Shown here in pieces: positions 18,496 through 26,226 of a stretch of DNA of 64,000 nt (positions are counted from its first letter, which is position 1; each line of letters begins with the position of its first letter). The position numbers were made by a program, and so were the translations under genes. The DNA is from Rhodococcus sp. W8901 (GTDB taxonomy: Bacteria > Actinomycetota > Actinomycetes > Mycobacteriales > Mycobacteriaceae), in assembly GCF_013348805.1 (NCBI RefSeq), contig NZ_CP054690.1, positions 2,542,001-2,606,000 of the forward strand. Reading direction: 5' to 3'. The notes below the pieces were generated by a model that saw only the letters and a program-made list of their open reading frames with translations, was not told the DNA's origin and made no database searches.

Positions 18496-19542
18496 ATGGG
18501 GAGTTCGACACTCGGGTGCGCCCGCGTCCTGGCCGCCGCGGTGGCCGTGTCCGCTTCACTGCTCGCGGTGCCGGCGACGGCGTCCGCCGGTGGTGACGCT
18601 TCCGGTACGAGAGCCGCCGCCGCGTCGGACGTTTCGGCTCCCTACCTGGTGAGCACCACGAAGAACTCCGACCGCAAGGTCACCATCTCGGTGTACTCGG
18701 CTGCGATGGACCGCAAGATCCCGCTCGAGGTCATCCTTCCCGCGGACACCAGCCAGCCGCGCCCGACGCTCTACCTCCTCAACGGCGCAGGCGGCGGCGA
18801 GGACTCGGCCACCTGGCAGCGCAAGACCGATGTCATGAACTTCTTCCGGGACAAGAACGTCAACGTCGTCACCCCGCTCGAGGGTGCGTTCAGCTACTAC
18901 ACCGACTGGGTGAAGGACGACCCGACGCTCGGTCGCCAGAAGTGGCAGACCTTCATGACGCAGGAACTCCCGCCGGTCATCGACGAGGCCTTCGACACCA
19001 ACCGGGTGCAGTCCATCGCCGCAATCTCCATGACGGCGACCTCGGTACTCAACTACGCGATCGCCAAGCCCGGCTTCTACAAGAGCGTCGGCTCCTACAG
19101 CGGCTGCGCCGAGACCAGCACCTGGGCAGGCAAGAACGCCATCCAGATCGTGTCCGGCGTGCGCGGCGGTGTCGACGTCACCAACATGTGGGGTCCCCTC
19201 GACGGGCCCGGCTGGGTGGACAACGATCCTGTCGTCAACGCCGAGAAGCTGCGGGGCACCGAGCTCTACATCACCACCGGTTCCGGGCTGCCCGGCCCGC
19301 ACGAGACGTTGAACGGGCCCGGTATCAACGGGCAGGTGGGGACGCTCGCGAACCAGGTCATCGTCGGCGGGGTGCTCGAGGCGGCCACCAACTACTGCAC
19401 TCACAATCTGGCGAACCGTCTCGCCCAGTTGAACATCCCGGCGACGTTCGACTTCAAGCCGGGCGGCACCCATTCGTGGGGCTACTGGCAGGACGACCTG
19501 CACAACAACTGGCCGACGATCGCTCGGTCGATGGGAATCTAG
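18496..19542 (+). CDS. Secreted alpha/beta-hydrolase of the mycolyltransferase (antigen 85) family
   Basis: 348 aa with a Sec signal peptide ending near ATASAG (about residue 32). The mature enzyme shows the esterase-family fold marks: LPADTSQPRPTLYLLNGAGG, FMTQELPPVIDEAF, a nucleophile serine in AAISMTATSV where antigen 85 proteins have a G-x-S-M pattern, and a catalytic His in GGTHSWGYW. Family members transfer mycolic acids to trehalose or arabinogalactan in the cell wall. A close variant could be another envelope esterase. The start is well supported by GGAGG at 18483-18487. It stands alone, divergent from a small secreted protein. Confidence 0.85.
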   Translation: MGSSTLGCARVLAAAVAVSASLLAVPATASAGGDASGTRAAAASDVSAPYLVSTTKNSDRKVTISVYSAAMDRKIPLEVILPADTSQPRPTLYLLNGAGGGEDSATWQRKTDVMNFFRDKNVNVVTPLEGAFSYYTDWVKDDPTLGRQKWQTFMTQELPPVIDEAFDTNRVQSIAAISMTATSVLNYAIAKPGFYKSVGSYSGCAETSTWAGKNAIQIVSGVRGGVDVTNMWGPLDGPGWVDNDPVVNAEKLRGTELYITTGSGLPGPHETLNGPGINGQVGTLANQVIVGGVLEAATNYCTHNLANRLAQLNIPATFDFKPGGTHSWGYWQDDLHNNWPTIARSMGI

Positions 19543-19975
19543 CCCGCCGATTGCACCGCAGTGCGCCGCGTCCGGATCCGCGAACGGTCGCGTCCGGCTT
19601 CCGTTTTCGGCGCGATTCGGGGTCGGCGCCGCGTGCCGGCCGGGCGCACGCGCTCGAGCAGCGCGAATACGGTAGCCGAATTCGCGTGTGCGTGTCGGAT
19701 GCCGGAGGAACTGAAACGAATCGGTCGCCGGATCGCTCAGTCATTGCTACCGTCACCGCACACAAGGAAACCGACAGGACTGGTGCGCGGGGTTGCGCCA
19801 TCCCCAACGAAAGGCGGACCCGCGCAGATGATGTCGATGCCGCGTCTCCGTACGGCTCGACGACTGATTCCCGGGGACGTCGGATCCTGTTCCACCCGTG
19901 ATCGAACGGGCTCATTTTCTTGTGGTTCCACCGATCCGATTCGGATCTGATTCGACCTTCGAGAAGGGTGCACGC
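19543..19975. other. 433-nt intergenic region before the M23 peptidase gene
   Basis: No convincing coding frame was found. It holds stretches of AT-richer sequence (19903-19950) and a short palindrome near the downstream start. I looked for a c-di-AMP (ydaO-type) leader, which often precedes wall hydrolases in actinobacteria, and could not match its conserved blocks by eye. Confidence 0.5.
19933..19947. promoter_or_regulatory. Palindrome upstream of the M23 peptidase gene
   Basis: GATCCGA-T-TCGGATC is a perfect 7-1-7 inverted repeat ending 28 nt before the ATG. It could be an operator. No regulator gene is adjacent. Confidence 0.4.
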
Positions 19976-20614
19976 ATGGGAAGCGCGAAGTTGCGGTTGG
20001 GATTCCGGCGGTTGGTTGCAGGTGCGTTAGCAGGTGCAGGGCTGACGACGGCCCTCGTTATCGGTTCCGCATCGACCGCATCGGCGCAACCCGCGCTTCC
20101 ACCCTTACCAGGATCGGCTGACGTGGCGCGGTTTCTGAACGATGCAGCCTCCACGTTGAACAACGTTGCAGGAGCGCTCCAGAGCTTCGACCTCGGCTCC
20201 AGTTCGGGACTGCCCTTCGGCAGCCTGGGTGGTCTCGGCGGCGTCGTCAAGCCGGCGTCCGGTCCGATCACCACCCGTTTCGGCGGCGGGCACCTGGGCA
20301 TCGACATCGCTGCCAACATGGGGGCGCCGATCTACGCGGTGGCCGACGGCACCGTCATCAACGCCGGTCCGGCGTCGGGCTTCGGTCTGTGGGTCCGGGT
20401 CCGGCACAACGACGGCACCATCACCACGTACGGCCACAACGACGCCAACCTCGTCTCGGTCGGTCAGCGCGTGTCCGCGGGCCAGCGCATCGCCAACGTC
20501 GGCAACCGTGGAAACTCCACCGGCCCGCACCTGCACTTCGAGGTCGACCTGCCCGGCGGAATCAAGACCGACCCCATCGGCTGGCTGGCGATGCGCGGCG
20601 TCCTCATGTTCTGA
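19976..20614 (+). CDS. Secreted M23-family metallopeptidase
   Basis: 212-aa exported peptidoglycan hydrolase-like protein. An Arg-rich start and hydrophobic core lead to a signal cleavage site near ASTASAQP (about residue 38), then a short Pro/Leu/Ala linker, and from about residue 100 an LytM/M23 domain. Zinc ligands are visible: HLGID (His and Asp of HxxxD) and HLHFE (the HxH motif). Such enzymes cut peptide cross-links of the wall, or serve as regulators when inactive; here the ligands are intact. The ATG at 19976 follows AGAAGGG. It is separated from RidA by a strong bidirectional hairpin. Confidence 0.9.
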   Translation: MGSAKLRLGFRRLVAGALAGAGLTTALVIGSASTASAQPALPPLPGSADVARFLNDAASTLNNVAGALQSFDLGSSSGLPFGSLGGLGGVVKPASGPITTRFGGGHLGIDIAANMGAPIYAVADGTVINAGPASGFGLWVRVRHNDGTITTYGHNDANLVSVGQRVSAGQRIANVGNRGNSTGPHLHFEVDLPGGIKTDPIGWLAMRGVLMF

Positions 20615-20670
20615 CGCATGTTCTGACGCGACCGGGACATGACCGGGACATGACCGGGTCGTCGGACGGT

Positions 20671-20711
20671 TCGGGCCGCACCGCCGAGGAGACCTCGACG
20701 GTGCGGCCCGA
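20671..20711. terminator. Bidirectional terminator-like hairpin
   Basis: TCGGGCCGCACCG pairs with CGGTGCGGCCCGA, and a further 4 bp form inside with a GAGAC loop. It lies between the convergent M23 and RidA genes. No long T-run, as is usual in these genomes. Confidence 0.75.
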
Positions 20712-20729
20712 GACGGCTTCGCCGTGCGC

Positions 20730-21095
20730 TCAGTCGGTGACGACGGCGTCGGCCTCGATCTCGATCAGCAGGTCGGAATCGATGAGCGCGCTCACCTCGA
20801 GAATCGTGGTGGCGGGGCGGATCTCGCCGAAGACCTCACCGTGGGCGAGGGCGGCGTCCTCCCACTTCGACATGTCGCGCAGGTACATGCGGGTGCGGAT
20901 GACGTCGTTCAGCGACGCGCCGGCCTCGGTCAACGACGCCGCGATGGTCGCGAGGGCACCGCGCGTCTGCTCCTCGAGCGTCGCGCCGGGGGAGGTGGTG
21001 CCGGACACCGCGATCTGGTTCCCGATCCGCACTGCGCGGGAGTAGCCGATCTTGGGCTCCCATTCGGAGCCGGAGGAGATGTTCTTTCTGGTCAT
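20730..21095 (-). CDS. RidA/YjgF-family enamine/imine deaminase
   Basis: 121 aa, the typical length of the family, which hydrolyses reactive enamines and imines such as 2-aminoacrylate. The arginine in VIRTRMYLRDM (about residue 83) corresponds to the substrate-carboxylate-binding Arg of active RidA proteins. VSGTTSPG and the final IEIEADAVV are also typical. ATG 21095 fits the family start (MTRKNISSGSEWEP). It is divergent from the radical SAM gene, sharing a 119-nt region that contains an SOS-box-like sequence. A subgroup without deaminase activity cannot be excluded. Confidence 0.88.
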   Translation of the reverse strand: MTRKNISSGSEWEPKIGYSRAVRIGNQIAVSGTTSPGATLEEQTRGALATIAASLTEAGASLNDVIRTRMYLRDMSKWEDAALAHGEVFGEIRPATTILEVSALIDSDLLIEIEADAVVTD

Positions 21096-21155
21096 GGTCG
21101 GAGATTCTGGCAGTCCAATGTTTCGGGCATGTGGCCTGACCTCCGTCCGGATGTC

Positions 21156-21171
21156 TCGAACATTTCTTCGA
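21156..21171. promoter_or_regulatory. SOS (LexA) box
   Basis: TCGAACATTTCTTCGA matches the mycobacterial/actinobacterial LexA consensus TCGAAC-N4-GTTCGA at 11 of 12 fixed positions. It ends 8 nt before a TTGACA -35 hexamer (21180-21185) for the radical SAM gene. A half site GTTCGA follows at 21201-21206. Confidence 0.7.
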
Positions 21172-21214
21172 AGAATTGGTTGACATGGTTTAGTACACAT
21201 GTTCGACTGGGTTC

Positions 21215-22240
21215 ATGAGGTGGCAGGGCCAGACGCTCGACGCGGACGACGGCGCACTTCCAGGTCTCGAGCGTGCAGGCCTGGTGCGGAGTATTCAGAC
21301 GCCGGAGTTCGAGGGAATCACCTTTCACGAGGTGCTCTGCAAGAGCGCGCTCAACAAGGTGCCGGAGGGTGCGTCGCTGCCGTTCGACTTCACCGTCAAC
21401 GCCTTTCGTGGATGCAGTCACGCGTGCCGCTACTGCTTCGCCCGTCCGACCCATGAGTATCTGGACCTCGATTCGGGGCACGACTTCGACTCGCAGGTCG
21501 TGGTGAAGATGAACATCGCCGCCGTGCTCCGGCGAGAGCTGTCGCGTCGATCGTGGAAGCGGGAGCACGTCGCGCTCGGCACCAACACCGACCCGTACCA
21601 GCGCGCTGAGGGGCGCTACCGGTTGATGCCGGGCATCATCGGCGCGCTCACCGAATCGCGCACGCCCTTCTCGATTCTGACCAAGGGCACGCTGCTGCGC
21701 CGGGATCTGCCGCTGCTGCGGCAGGCGGCCGAGCGCGTGTCGGTCGGCGTGGGGGTGTCGCTCGCGATCCACGACCCGGAGTTGCAGAAGGCCGTCGAGC
21801 CGGGGACACCGTCGCCGCGGGCGCGGCTCGACCTCATCCGCGCGGTCACCGATGCCGGGCTGCCGTGCAACGTCATGGTGGCCCCGGTAATCCCGTATCT
21901 GACCGACTCGACGGCGCACCTGGACGGGCTGCTGTCGGCCATCGCCGAGGCCGGCGCGGCCGGCGTGACGATCTTCCCGATGCATCTACGGGGCAGCACC
22001 CGTGGCTGGTTCCTGAACTGGCTCGCGTCCGAGCATCCCGCCCTCGTCCGGCGGTATCGGCAGCTCTACGGACGCGGTGCCTACGTCACCCCCGAGTACA
22101 AGGCATGGCTCCGGGCGCGGGTGGAACCGATGGTCGAGAAGTACGGTCTCGGCGGGCGTTCCGAGCATCGTGCCGTGCCCGCGCCGGACCGCCGCGAGTT
22201 GGTGGGGGCCGGCGCGGCGCCCGCACTGACCCTCTTCTGA
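21215..22240 (+). CDS. Rv2578c-type radical SAM protein
   Basis: 341-aa radical S-adenosylmethionine protein. The Cys cluster CSHACRYC (CxxxCxxC, about residues 71-78) binds the 4Fe-4S centre; GTNTDPYQRAE and SVGVGVSLAIHD are family marks of the Rv2578c/spore photoproduct lyase-like class. The reaction is not known to me. The SOS-box-like site just upstream suggests induction by DNA damage, and from memory the M. tuberculosis counterpart is listed in the LexA regulon, which agrees. ATG 21215 has no Shine-Dalgarno; with TTGACA at 21180-21185 and 17-nt spacing, the message may be leaderless. Confidence 0.88.
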   Translation: MRWQGQTLDADDGALPGLERAGLVRSIQTPEFEGITFHEVLCKSALNKVPEGASLPFDFTVNAFRGCSHACRYCFARPTHEYLDLDSGHDFDSQVVVKMNIAAVLRRELSRRSWKREHVALGTNTDPYQRAEGRYRLMPGIIGALTESRTPFSILTKGTLLRRDLPLLRQAAERVSVGVGVSLAIHDPELQKAVEPGTPSPRARLDLIRAVTDAGLPCNVMVAPVIPYLTDSTAHLDGLLSAIAEAGAAGVTIFPMHLRGSTRGWFLNWLASEHPALVRRYRQLYGRGAYVTPEYKAWLRARVEPMVEKYGLGGRSEHRAVPAPDRRELVGAGAAPALTLF

Positions 22241-22249
22241 GTGCTGCGG

Positions 22250-23401
22250 TCAGCCCAGTCGCTCGACGATCAACATGTTTGCGGTGCCGCCGCCCTCGCA
22301 CATGGTCTGCAGGCCGTACCGTCCGCCGCGGCGTTCGAGTTCGCTCAGGAGCGTGGTGAACAGCTTGGTTCCGGTGGCCCCGAGGGGATGACCGAGCGCA
22401 ATTCCACCGCCGTTGACATTGACGCGCTCCGGATCCGCTCCGGTCTCGGACACCCACGACAACACCACCGATGCGAACGCCTCGTTGATCTCGATCACGT
22501 CGAAGTCGTCGATGCGCATCCCGGTCCTGCGCAGCGCGTACTCCGTGGCCGGAATCGGCGCGCTGAGCATGAAGACCGGGTCGGCGCCGCGGGCGCTGAC
22601 GTGATGGATCCGGGCGCGGGGGACGAGGTTGTGCGCCTCGACGGCCGCCTCGGACGCGACCAGTACGGCGCTGGCGCCGTCCGAGATCTGGCTCGCCAGC
22701 GCGGCGGTGAGCCGTCCGCCCTCGCGCAGCGTCGGAAGTGCCGCCATGGCTTCGAGGCTCGTGTCACGGGGGCATTCGTCGACCGCGAACGTGCCGACCG
22801 GGACGATCTCGGTGTCGAACCGTCCCGCGCTGATCGCGTCGTTCGCCCGCGCGTGACTGCGCAGGGCCCAGTGCTCCATCTGCTCGCGGCTGATATCCCA
22901 CTTCTCGGCGATCAGTTCCGCGCCCCGGAACTGGGAGATCTCCTCCGCGCCGTAGCGGCGCTCCCATCCGATCGAGCCCGAATGCGGATCCTCGAAGCCG
23001 AACTGCAGTCCGACGGTCATTGCCGAGGAGATCGGGATCCGGCTCATGTTCTGCACGCCGCCCGCCACGACCAGATCGGCTGTGCCGCTCATGATTGCCT
23101 GCGCCGCGAAATGCAGCGCCTGCTGGCTGGAGCCGCACTGGCGGTCGACGGTGACTCCCGGGACCGTCTCGGGCAGGCCGGCAGCCAACGCGGAGGTGCG
23201 CGCGATGTTGCCTGCCTGGCCGCCGATCGCGTCGACGCAGCCGAAGATCACGTCGTCGACGGCCGTCGGATCGATGCCGGTCCGGTCCACGATCGACCGG
23301 ATCACGCTCGCGCCCAGGTCGATCGGATGGACGCAGGACAGGCCGCCGTTCCGGCGGCCCACCGCGGTGCGAACCGCATCGACTACGTATGCCTCGGCCA
23401 T
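22250..23401 (-). CDS. Acetyl-CoA C-acyltransferase (thiolase)
   Basis: 383-aa thiolase of the degradative type, cleaving 3-ketoacyl-CoA with CoA. The nucleophile Cys is in VDRQCGSSQQ (about residue 91), the active-site His in GGIALGHPLGATG, and the second Cys in TMCEGGGTA. NEAF is the remaining family box. ATG 23401 has GAGGAGG upstream. With the acyl-CoA ligase gene 119 nt upstream on the same strand it may serve catabolism of a carboxylic acid or side chain. The substrate chain is unknown. Confidence 0.93.
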   Translation of the reverse strand: MAEAYVVDAVRTAVGRRNGGLSCVHPIDLGASVIRSIVDRTGIDPTAVDDVIFGCVDAIGGQAGNIARTSALAAGLPETVPGVTVDRQCGSSQQALHFAAQAIMSGTADLVVAGGVQNMSRIPISSAMTVGLQFGFEDPHSGSIGWERRYGAEEISQFRGAELIAEKWDISREQMEHWALRSHARANDAISAGRFDTEIVPVGTFAVDECPRDTSLEAMAALPTLREGGRLTAALASQISDGASAVLVASEAAVEAHNLVPRARIHHVSARGADPVFMLSAPIPATEYALRRTGMRIDDFDVIEINEAFASVVLSWVSETGADPERVNVNGGGIALGHPLGATGTKLFTTLLSELERRGGRYGLQTMCEGGGTANMLIVERLG

Positions 23402-23455
23402 GGCCCGACCTCCTCGGTCGCCGTCGTCGCGAGCGGTGTCGGATCGACGGTTTAA

Positions 23456-23481
23456 TTGGTTAGATGATTAATCTATACCAA
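23456..23481. promoter_or_regulatory. AT-rich dyad in the thiolase promoter region
   Basis: TAGAT-GATTA-ATCTA is embedded in a wider imperfect repeat TTGGT...ACCAA. On the minus strand it includes TATAGAT, a possible -10. The AT-richness is unusual here. It is a likely operator of a fatty-acid-type TetR or GntR regulator encoded elsewhere. Confidence 0.5.
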
Positions 23482-23520
23482 CCGACGGGGTAGATGTCCA
23501 CGGTTGCCGGGGCGGGGCCG

Positions 23521-25059
23521 TCACCGGGAGTTCGCGGACGTCCAGTACGGCGCCCGCAGGAGGCGCTTGGTGAGTTTGCCCATGTTGCTGCGTCCCAGCG
23601 ACTCTCGGAACTCGATCGTCCGGGGAATCTTGTAGCCCGCCAGCCGGTTTCGGCAGTGGGCGAGGAGCGCATCAGGGTCGGGCCGGTGGTCGACGTCCCG
23701 CGGCACGACCAGTGCCCACACCGACTCGCCCATGTCGGTGTCCGGAACCCCGATAACCGCGACGTCCGCGACCTCCGGATGCGCCATGAGGACCTGCTCG
23801 ATCTCGGCCGGGTAGACGTTGATGCCGCCGGAGATGATCATGTCGGTCTCGCGATCGGTGACGAAGATGAAGCCCTCGTCGTCGACGTACCCGACGTCGC
23901 CCAGGGTGAACAGTCCCGGTCGGATCAGGGCCTCGGCCGTCTTGTCGGCCGAGTTGAGATAGGCCACTGATCGCCCGTCCCGTTCCTCGAACGCGAGCCG
24001 TCCCTCGGCTCCGGCGGGCAGTTCGCGGCCGTCGTCGTCCACGGCCACCGCCCGCACGAACGGTGGTCGCACCCGCCCGACGCTGCCTGGCCGCACCAGC
24101 CAGTCGGCGCTGGAGATCCCGCACAGCGGCCCGGATTCGCTGCCACCGTACGAGTCGAACAGCACCGGCCCGAACCAGTCGATCATGGCGCGCTTCACGT
24201 CCTGCGGGCACGGTGCGCCGGTGTGGGTGACGAGCCGCAGCGAGCTCACGTCGTACCGGGCGCGGACTGCGGCGGGCAACGACAGGAGACGGTGGAAATG
24301 CGTGGGCACCATCAGCGTTGTCGCGATGCGATGCCGCTGGACCGTCGCGAGCACGGTTTCGGCGTCGAACTTTTCGAGGACCGTGACCGGCCTGCCGGAC
24401 GCGACCAGTCGGACACCGGCGAGGGGGCCGGTGTGGTGCAGCGGGCCGACGACGAGATGTCCGGGCCACTGCGCCAGCGGCAGCGTGCCCATCGAGCGGA
24501 CGTAGTCGTCGACGGTCGCACCCGGATCGGGGCTCCCGGCCAGGCTGTTGACGCCCTTGGGCCGGCCGGTGGTGCCCGACGTGTAACTCAGGAACGGCAT
24601 CGCCGGGACCTCGGTCGGGGGAGCGGCATCCGACGCCGCTGCGAGCCACTCGTCCCAGTCGACGACGGCCTCGCCGGGCACCCGCCAGCCCACGACCAGC
24701 GGTACCCCCGCCGCGCGGGCCGCCGCCGCACCGATCGCGGCCGTCTCGGGACCGACGAACAGGGCGTCGGCGTTCGAGTCCTCGAGGATGTAGGTCAACT
24801 CCCGGGCCGTCAGGTGGTAGCTCGCCGGCACCGGTGAGCTGCCCGCGTAGATGATGCCGACGTGGGCCAGGATGGTCTCGGTCGAGTTGCGGGCGAACAC
24901 TGCAACCCGGCGATCGGGGCCGACGACCACCTCGCGGAGTGCGTTCGCGACCCGGTTCACGACCGATTCGACGTCCGCCCACGACAACTCGGCGCGGCCG
25001 TCGCGCAACGCGACCTCGTCGGGTGCGCTGAGCGCACTTTCGCGGTGCACGGTCGACAC
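23521..25059 (-). CDS. Acyl-CoA synthetase / AMP-dependent ligase (FadD-like)
   Basis: 512-aa adenylate-forming enzyme that would activate a carboxylic acid with ATP and CoA. Motifs in order: YTSGTTGRPKGV (P-loop, about residue 165), DSYGGSESG (A5), TLGDVGYVDDEG and DRETDMIISGGINVYPAEIE (A7/A8 hinge), and the catalytic C-terminal Lys in MGKLTKR (A10). GTG 25059 has GGAGG upstream. Upstream of a thiolase, it probably feeds a beta-oxidation-like route. The substrate cannot be read from the sequence. Confidence 0.92.
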   Translation of the reverse strand: MSTVHRESALSAPDEVALRDGRAELSWADVESVVNRVANALREVVVGPDRRVAVFARNSTETILAHVGIIYAGSSPVPASYHLTARELTYILEDSNADALFVGPETAAIGAAAARAAGVPLVVGWRVPGEAVVDWDEWLAAASDAAPPTEVPAMPFLSYTSGTTGRPKGVNSLAGSPDPGATVDDYVRSMGTLPLAQWPGHLVVGPLHHTGPLAGVRLVASGRPVTVLEKFDAETVLATVQRHRIATTLMVPTHFHRLLSLPAAVRARYDVSSLRLVTHTGAPCPQDVKRAMIDWFGPVLFDSYGGSESGPLCGISSADWLVRPGSVGRVRPPFVRAVAVDDDGRELPAGAEGRLAFEERDGRSVAYLNSADKTAEALIRPGLFTLGDVGYVDDEGFIFVTDRETDMIISGGINVYPAEIEQVLMAHPEVADVAVIGVPDTDMGESVWALVVPRDVDHRPDPDALLAHCRNRLAGYKIPRTIEFRESLGRSNMGKLTKRLLRAPYWTSANSR

Positions 25060-25117
25060 GGCGGCCTCCTTCGAGCGATCTACTGCGAGTGTCGAAGACA
25101 GGCTATGCGGCAGGCTC

Positions 25118-26059
25118 TCAGCGCAGTGCCGGAGGATTGTCCAGGCTGCGCGCCGAGTAGGTGTCGCACGCGCTCACCTTCCCGGTGTTGTAGCCGGCCA
25201 GGAACCAGGCCTGACGCTGGTCCGACGCCCCGTGGGTCCAGCCCTCGGGGTTCACACGGGCGCCCGCGGACCGCTGGATCCGGTCGTCGCCCACCGCCGA
25301 CGCCGCCGACAACGCGTCGCGGATGTCGTTCTCGGTGAGCGGCTTCAGGAACGGCTGGGAGCTGTTCGGGCCTGGCTGGGTGGATGCGTAGTGCGCCCAG
25401 ATGCCGGCGTAGCAGTCGGCCTGCAGTTCGGTGCGCACGGCCTGCGAGGTTGCACCACGTGGATCCTGCTGCGCCCGTCCGATGTCACCGAGCTGGTTCT
25501 GGATGTGGTGGCCGAACTCGTGGGCCACCACGTACTCCTGCGCCAGCGGACCGGCATTGGCGCCGAACTGGTCGACGAGGAGTTGGAAGAAGCTTGTGTC
25601 GAAGTAGGCGGTGGAATCGGCGGGACAGTAGAAGGGGCCCACGTCACTCGTGGCGTATCCGCATCCGGTGTTGATGGAGCCGGAGAAGAGCCGCACCTTC
25701 GGCGCGACGTACTCCACCCCCGTCTGCGCGGGCAGCTGGGCGCCCCACACGGCATCGAGGCTCTCCGCGGTACCCGCCATGCGGCAGCCGATGTCGCGGT
25801 TCGCGTCGGTGCCGAATTCGCAGTCGTCGAGGGCCGCGCCGCTGACCGCGCTGGTGCCGGAGTCCAGGGGTGTTCCTGTCGCCCCGCTCAGACCGCCGAG
25901 GATCGAGCCCGGATCGCCGCCGAGCAGGAGCGCCAGGACCAGCACGATCAGGCCTCCGGCGCCGCCGCCGAGGACGAACTTGCCGCCGCGCCCGCCGCCT
26001 CCGCCTCCACCGACGGAGACGCGCTCCGCGTTGATGCGGACATCGTCGTTGAAGGTCAT
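25118..26059 (-). CDS. Neutral zinc metallopeptidase, YpfJ/Rv2575 family
   Basis: 313 aa. The N-terminus [14 protein letters not shown] is followed by a Gly-run, one transmembrane helix (about residues 32-48) and an extracytoplasmic domain with the zinc motif HEFGHH (about residue 185). Four Cys in the middle part (DDCEFG, GCRM, TGCGY, YCPAD) may form disulfides. These proteins are annotated as putative neutral zinc metallopeptidases of unknown substrate. ATG 26059 is preferred to upstream in-frame starts because it begins at the conserved N-terminus. It is divergent from aspS, as in related genomes. Confidence 0.88.
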   Translation of the reverse strand: MTFNDDVRINAERVSVGGGGGGGRGGKFVLGGGAGGLIVLVLALLLGGDPGSILGGLSGATGTPLDSGTSAVSGAALDDCEFGTDANRDIGCRMAGTAESLDAVWGAQLPAQTGVEYVAPKVRLFSGSINTGCGYATSDVGPFYCPADSTAYFDTSFFQLLVDQFGANAGPLAQEYVVAHEFGHHIQNQLGDIGRAQQDPRGATSQAVRTELQADCYAGIWAHYASTQPGPNSSQPFLKPLTENDIRDALSAASAVGDDRIQRSAGARVNPEGWTHGASDQRQAWFLAGYNTGKVSACDTYSARSLDNPPALR

Positions 26060-26150
26060 TGCGCTGGCTCCCTGTCCGAAACACCTGTGCTGGTCGTTAC
26101 AGCTTTCCAGTAATCCGGCATGCGTTTGGCGATAACACGCGGTGCCTCCG

Positions 26151-26156
26151 TAGGAT
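26151..26156 (+). promoter_or_regulatory. Candidate aspS -10 element
   Basis: TAGGAT fits TAnnnT. A TTGGCG at 26126-26131 could be the -35, at a long 19-nt spacing. It would leave a leader of about 64 nt before aspS. Confidence 0.4.
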
Positions 26157-26226
26157 CGCAGCAGACAGAACACCGTGTTGGAAGCACGGATCGACAACTG
26201 TGCTGGAAGTTTGTGAAAGGAATCCC

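Noticed and set aside
19543-19975. c-di-AMP (ydaO-type) riboswitch upstream of the M23 peptidase
   Set aside because: Conserved blocks are not recognisable. A covariance-model search would be decisive.
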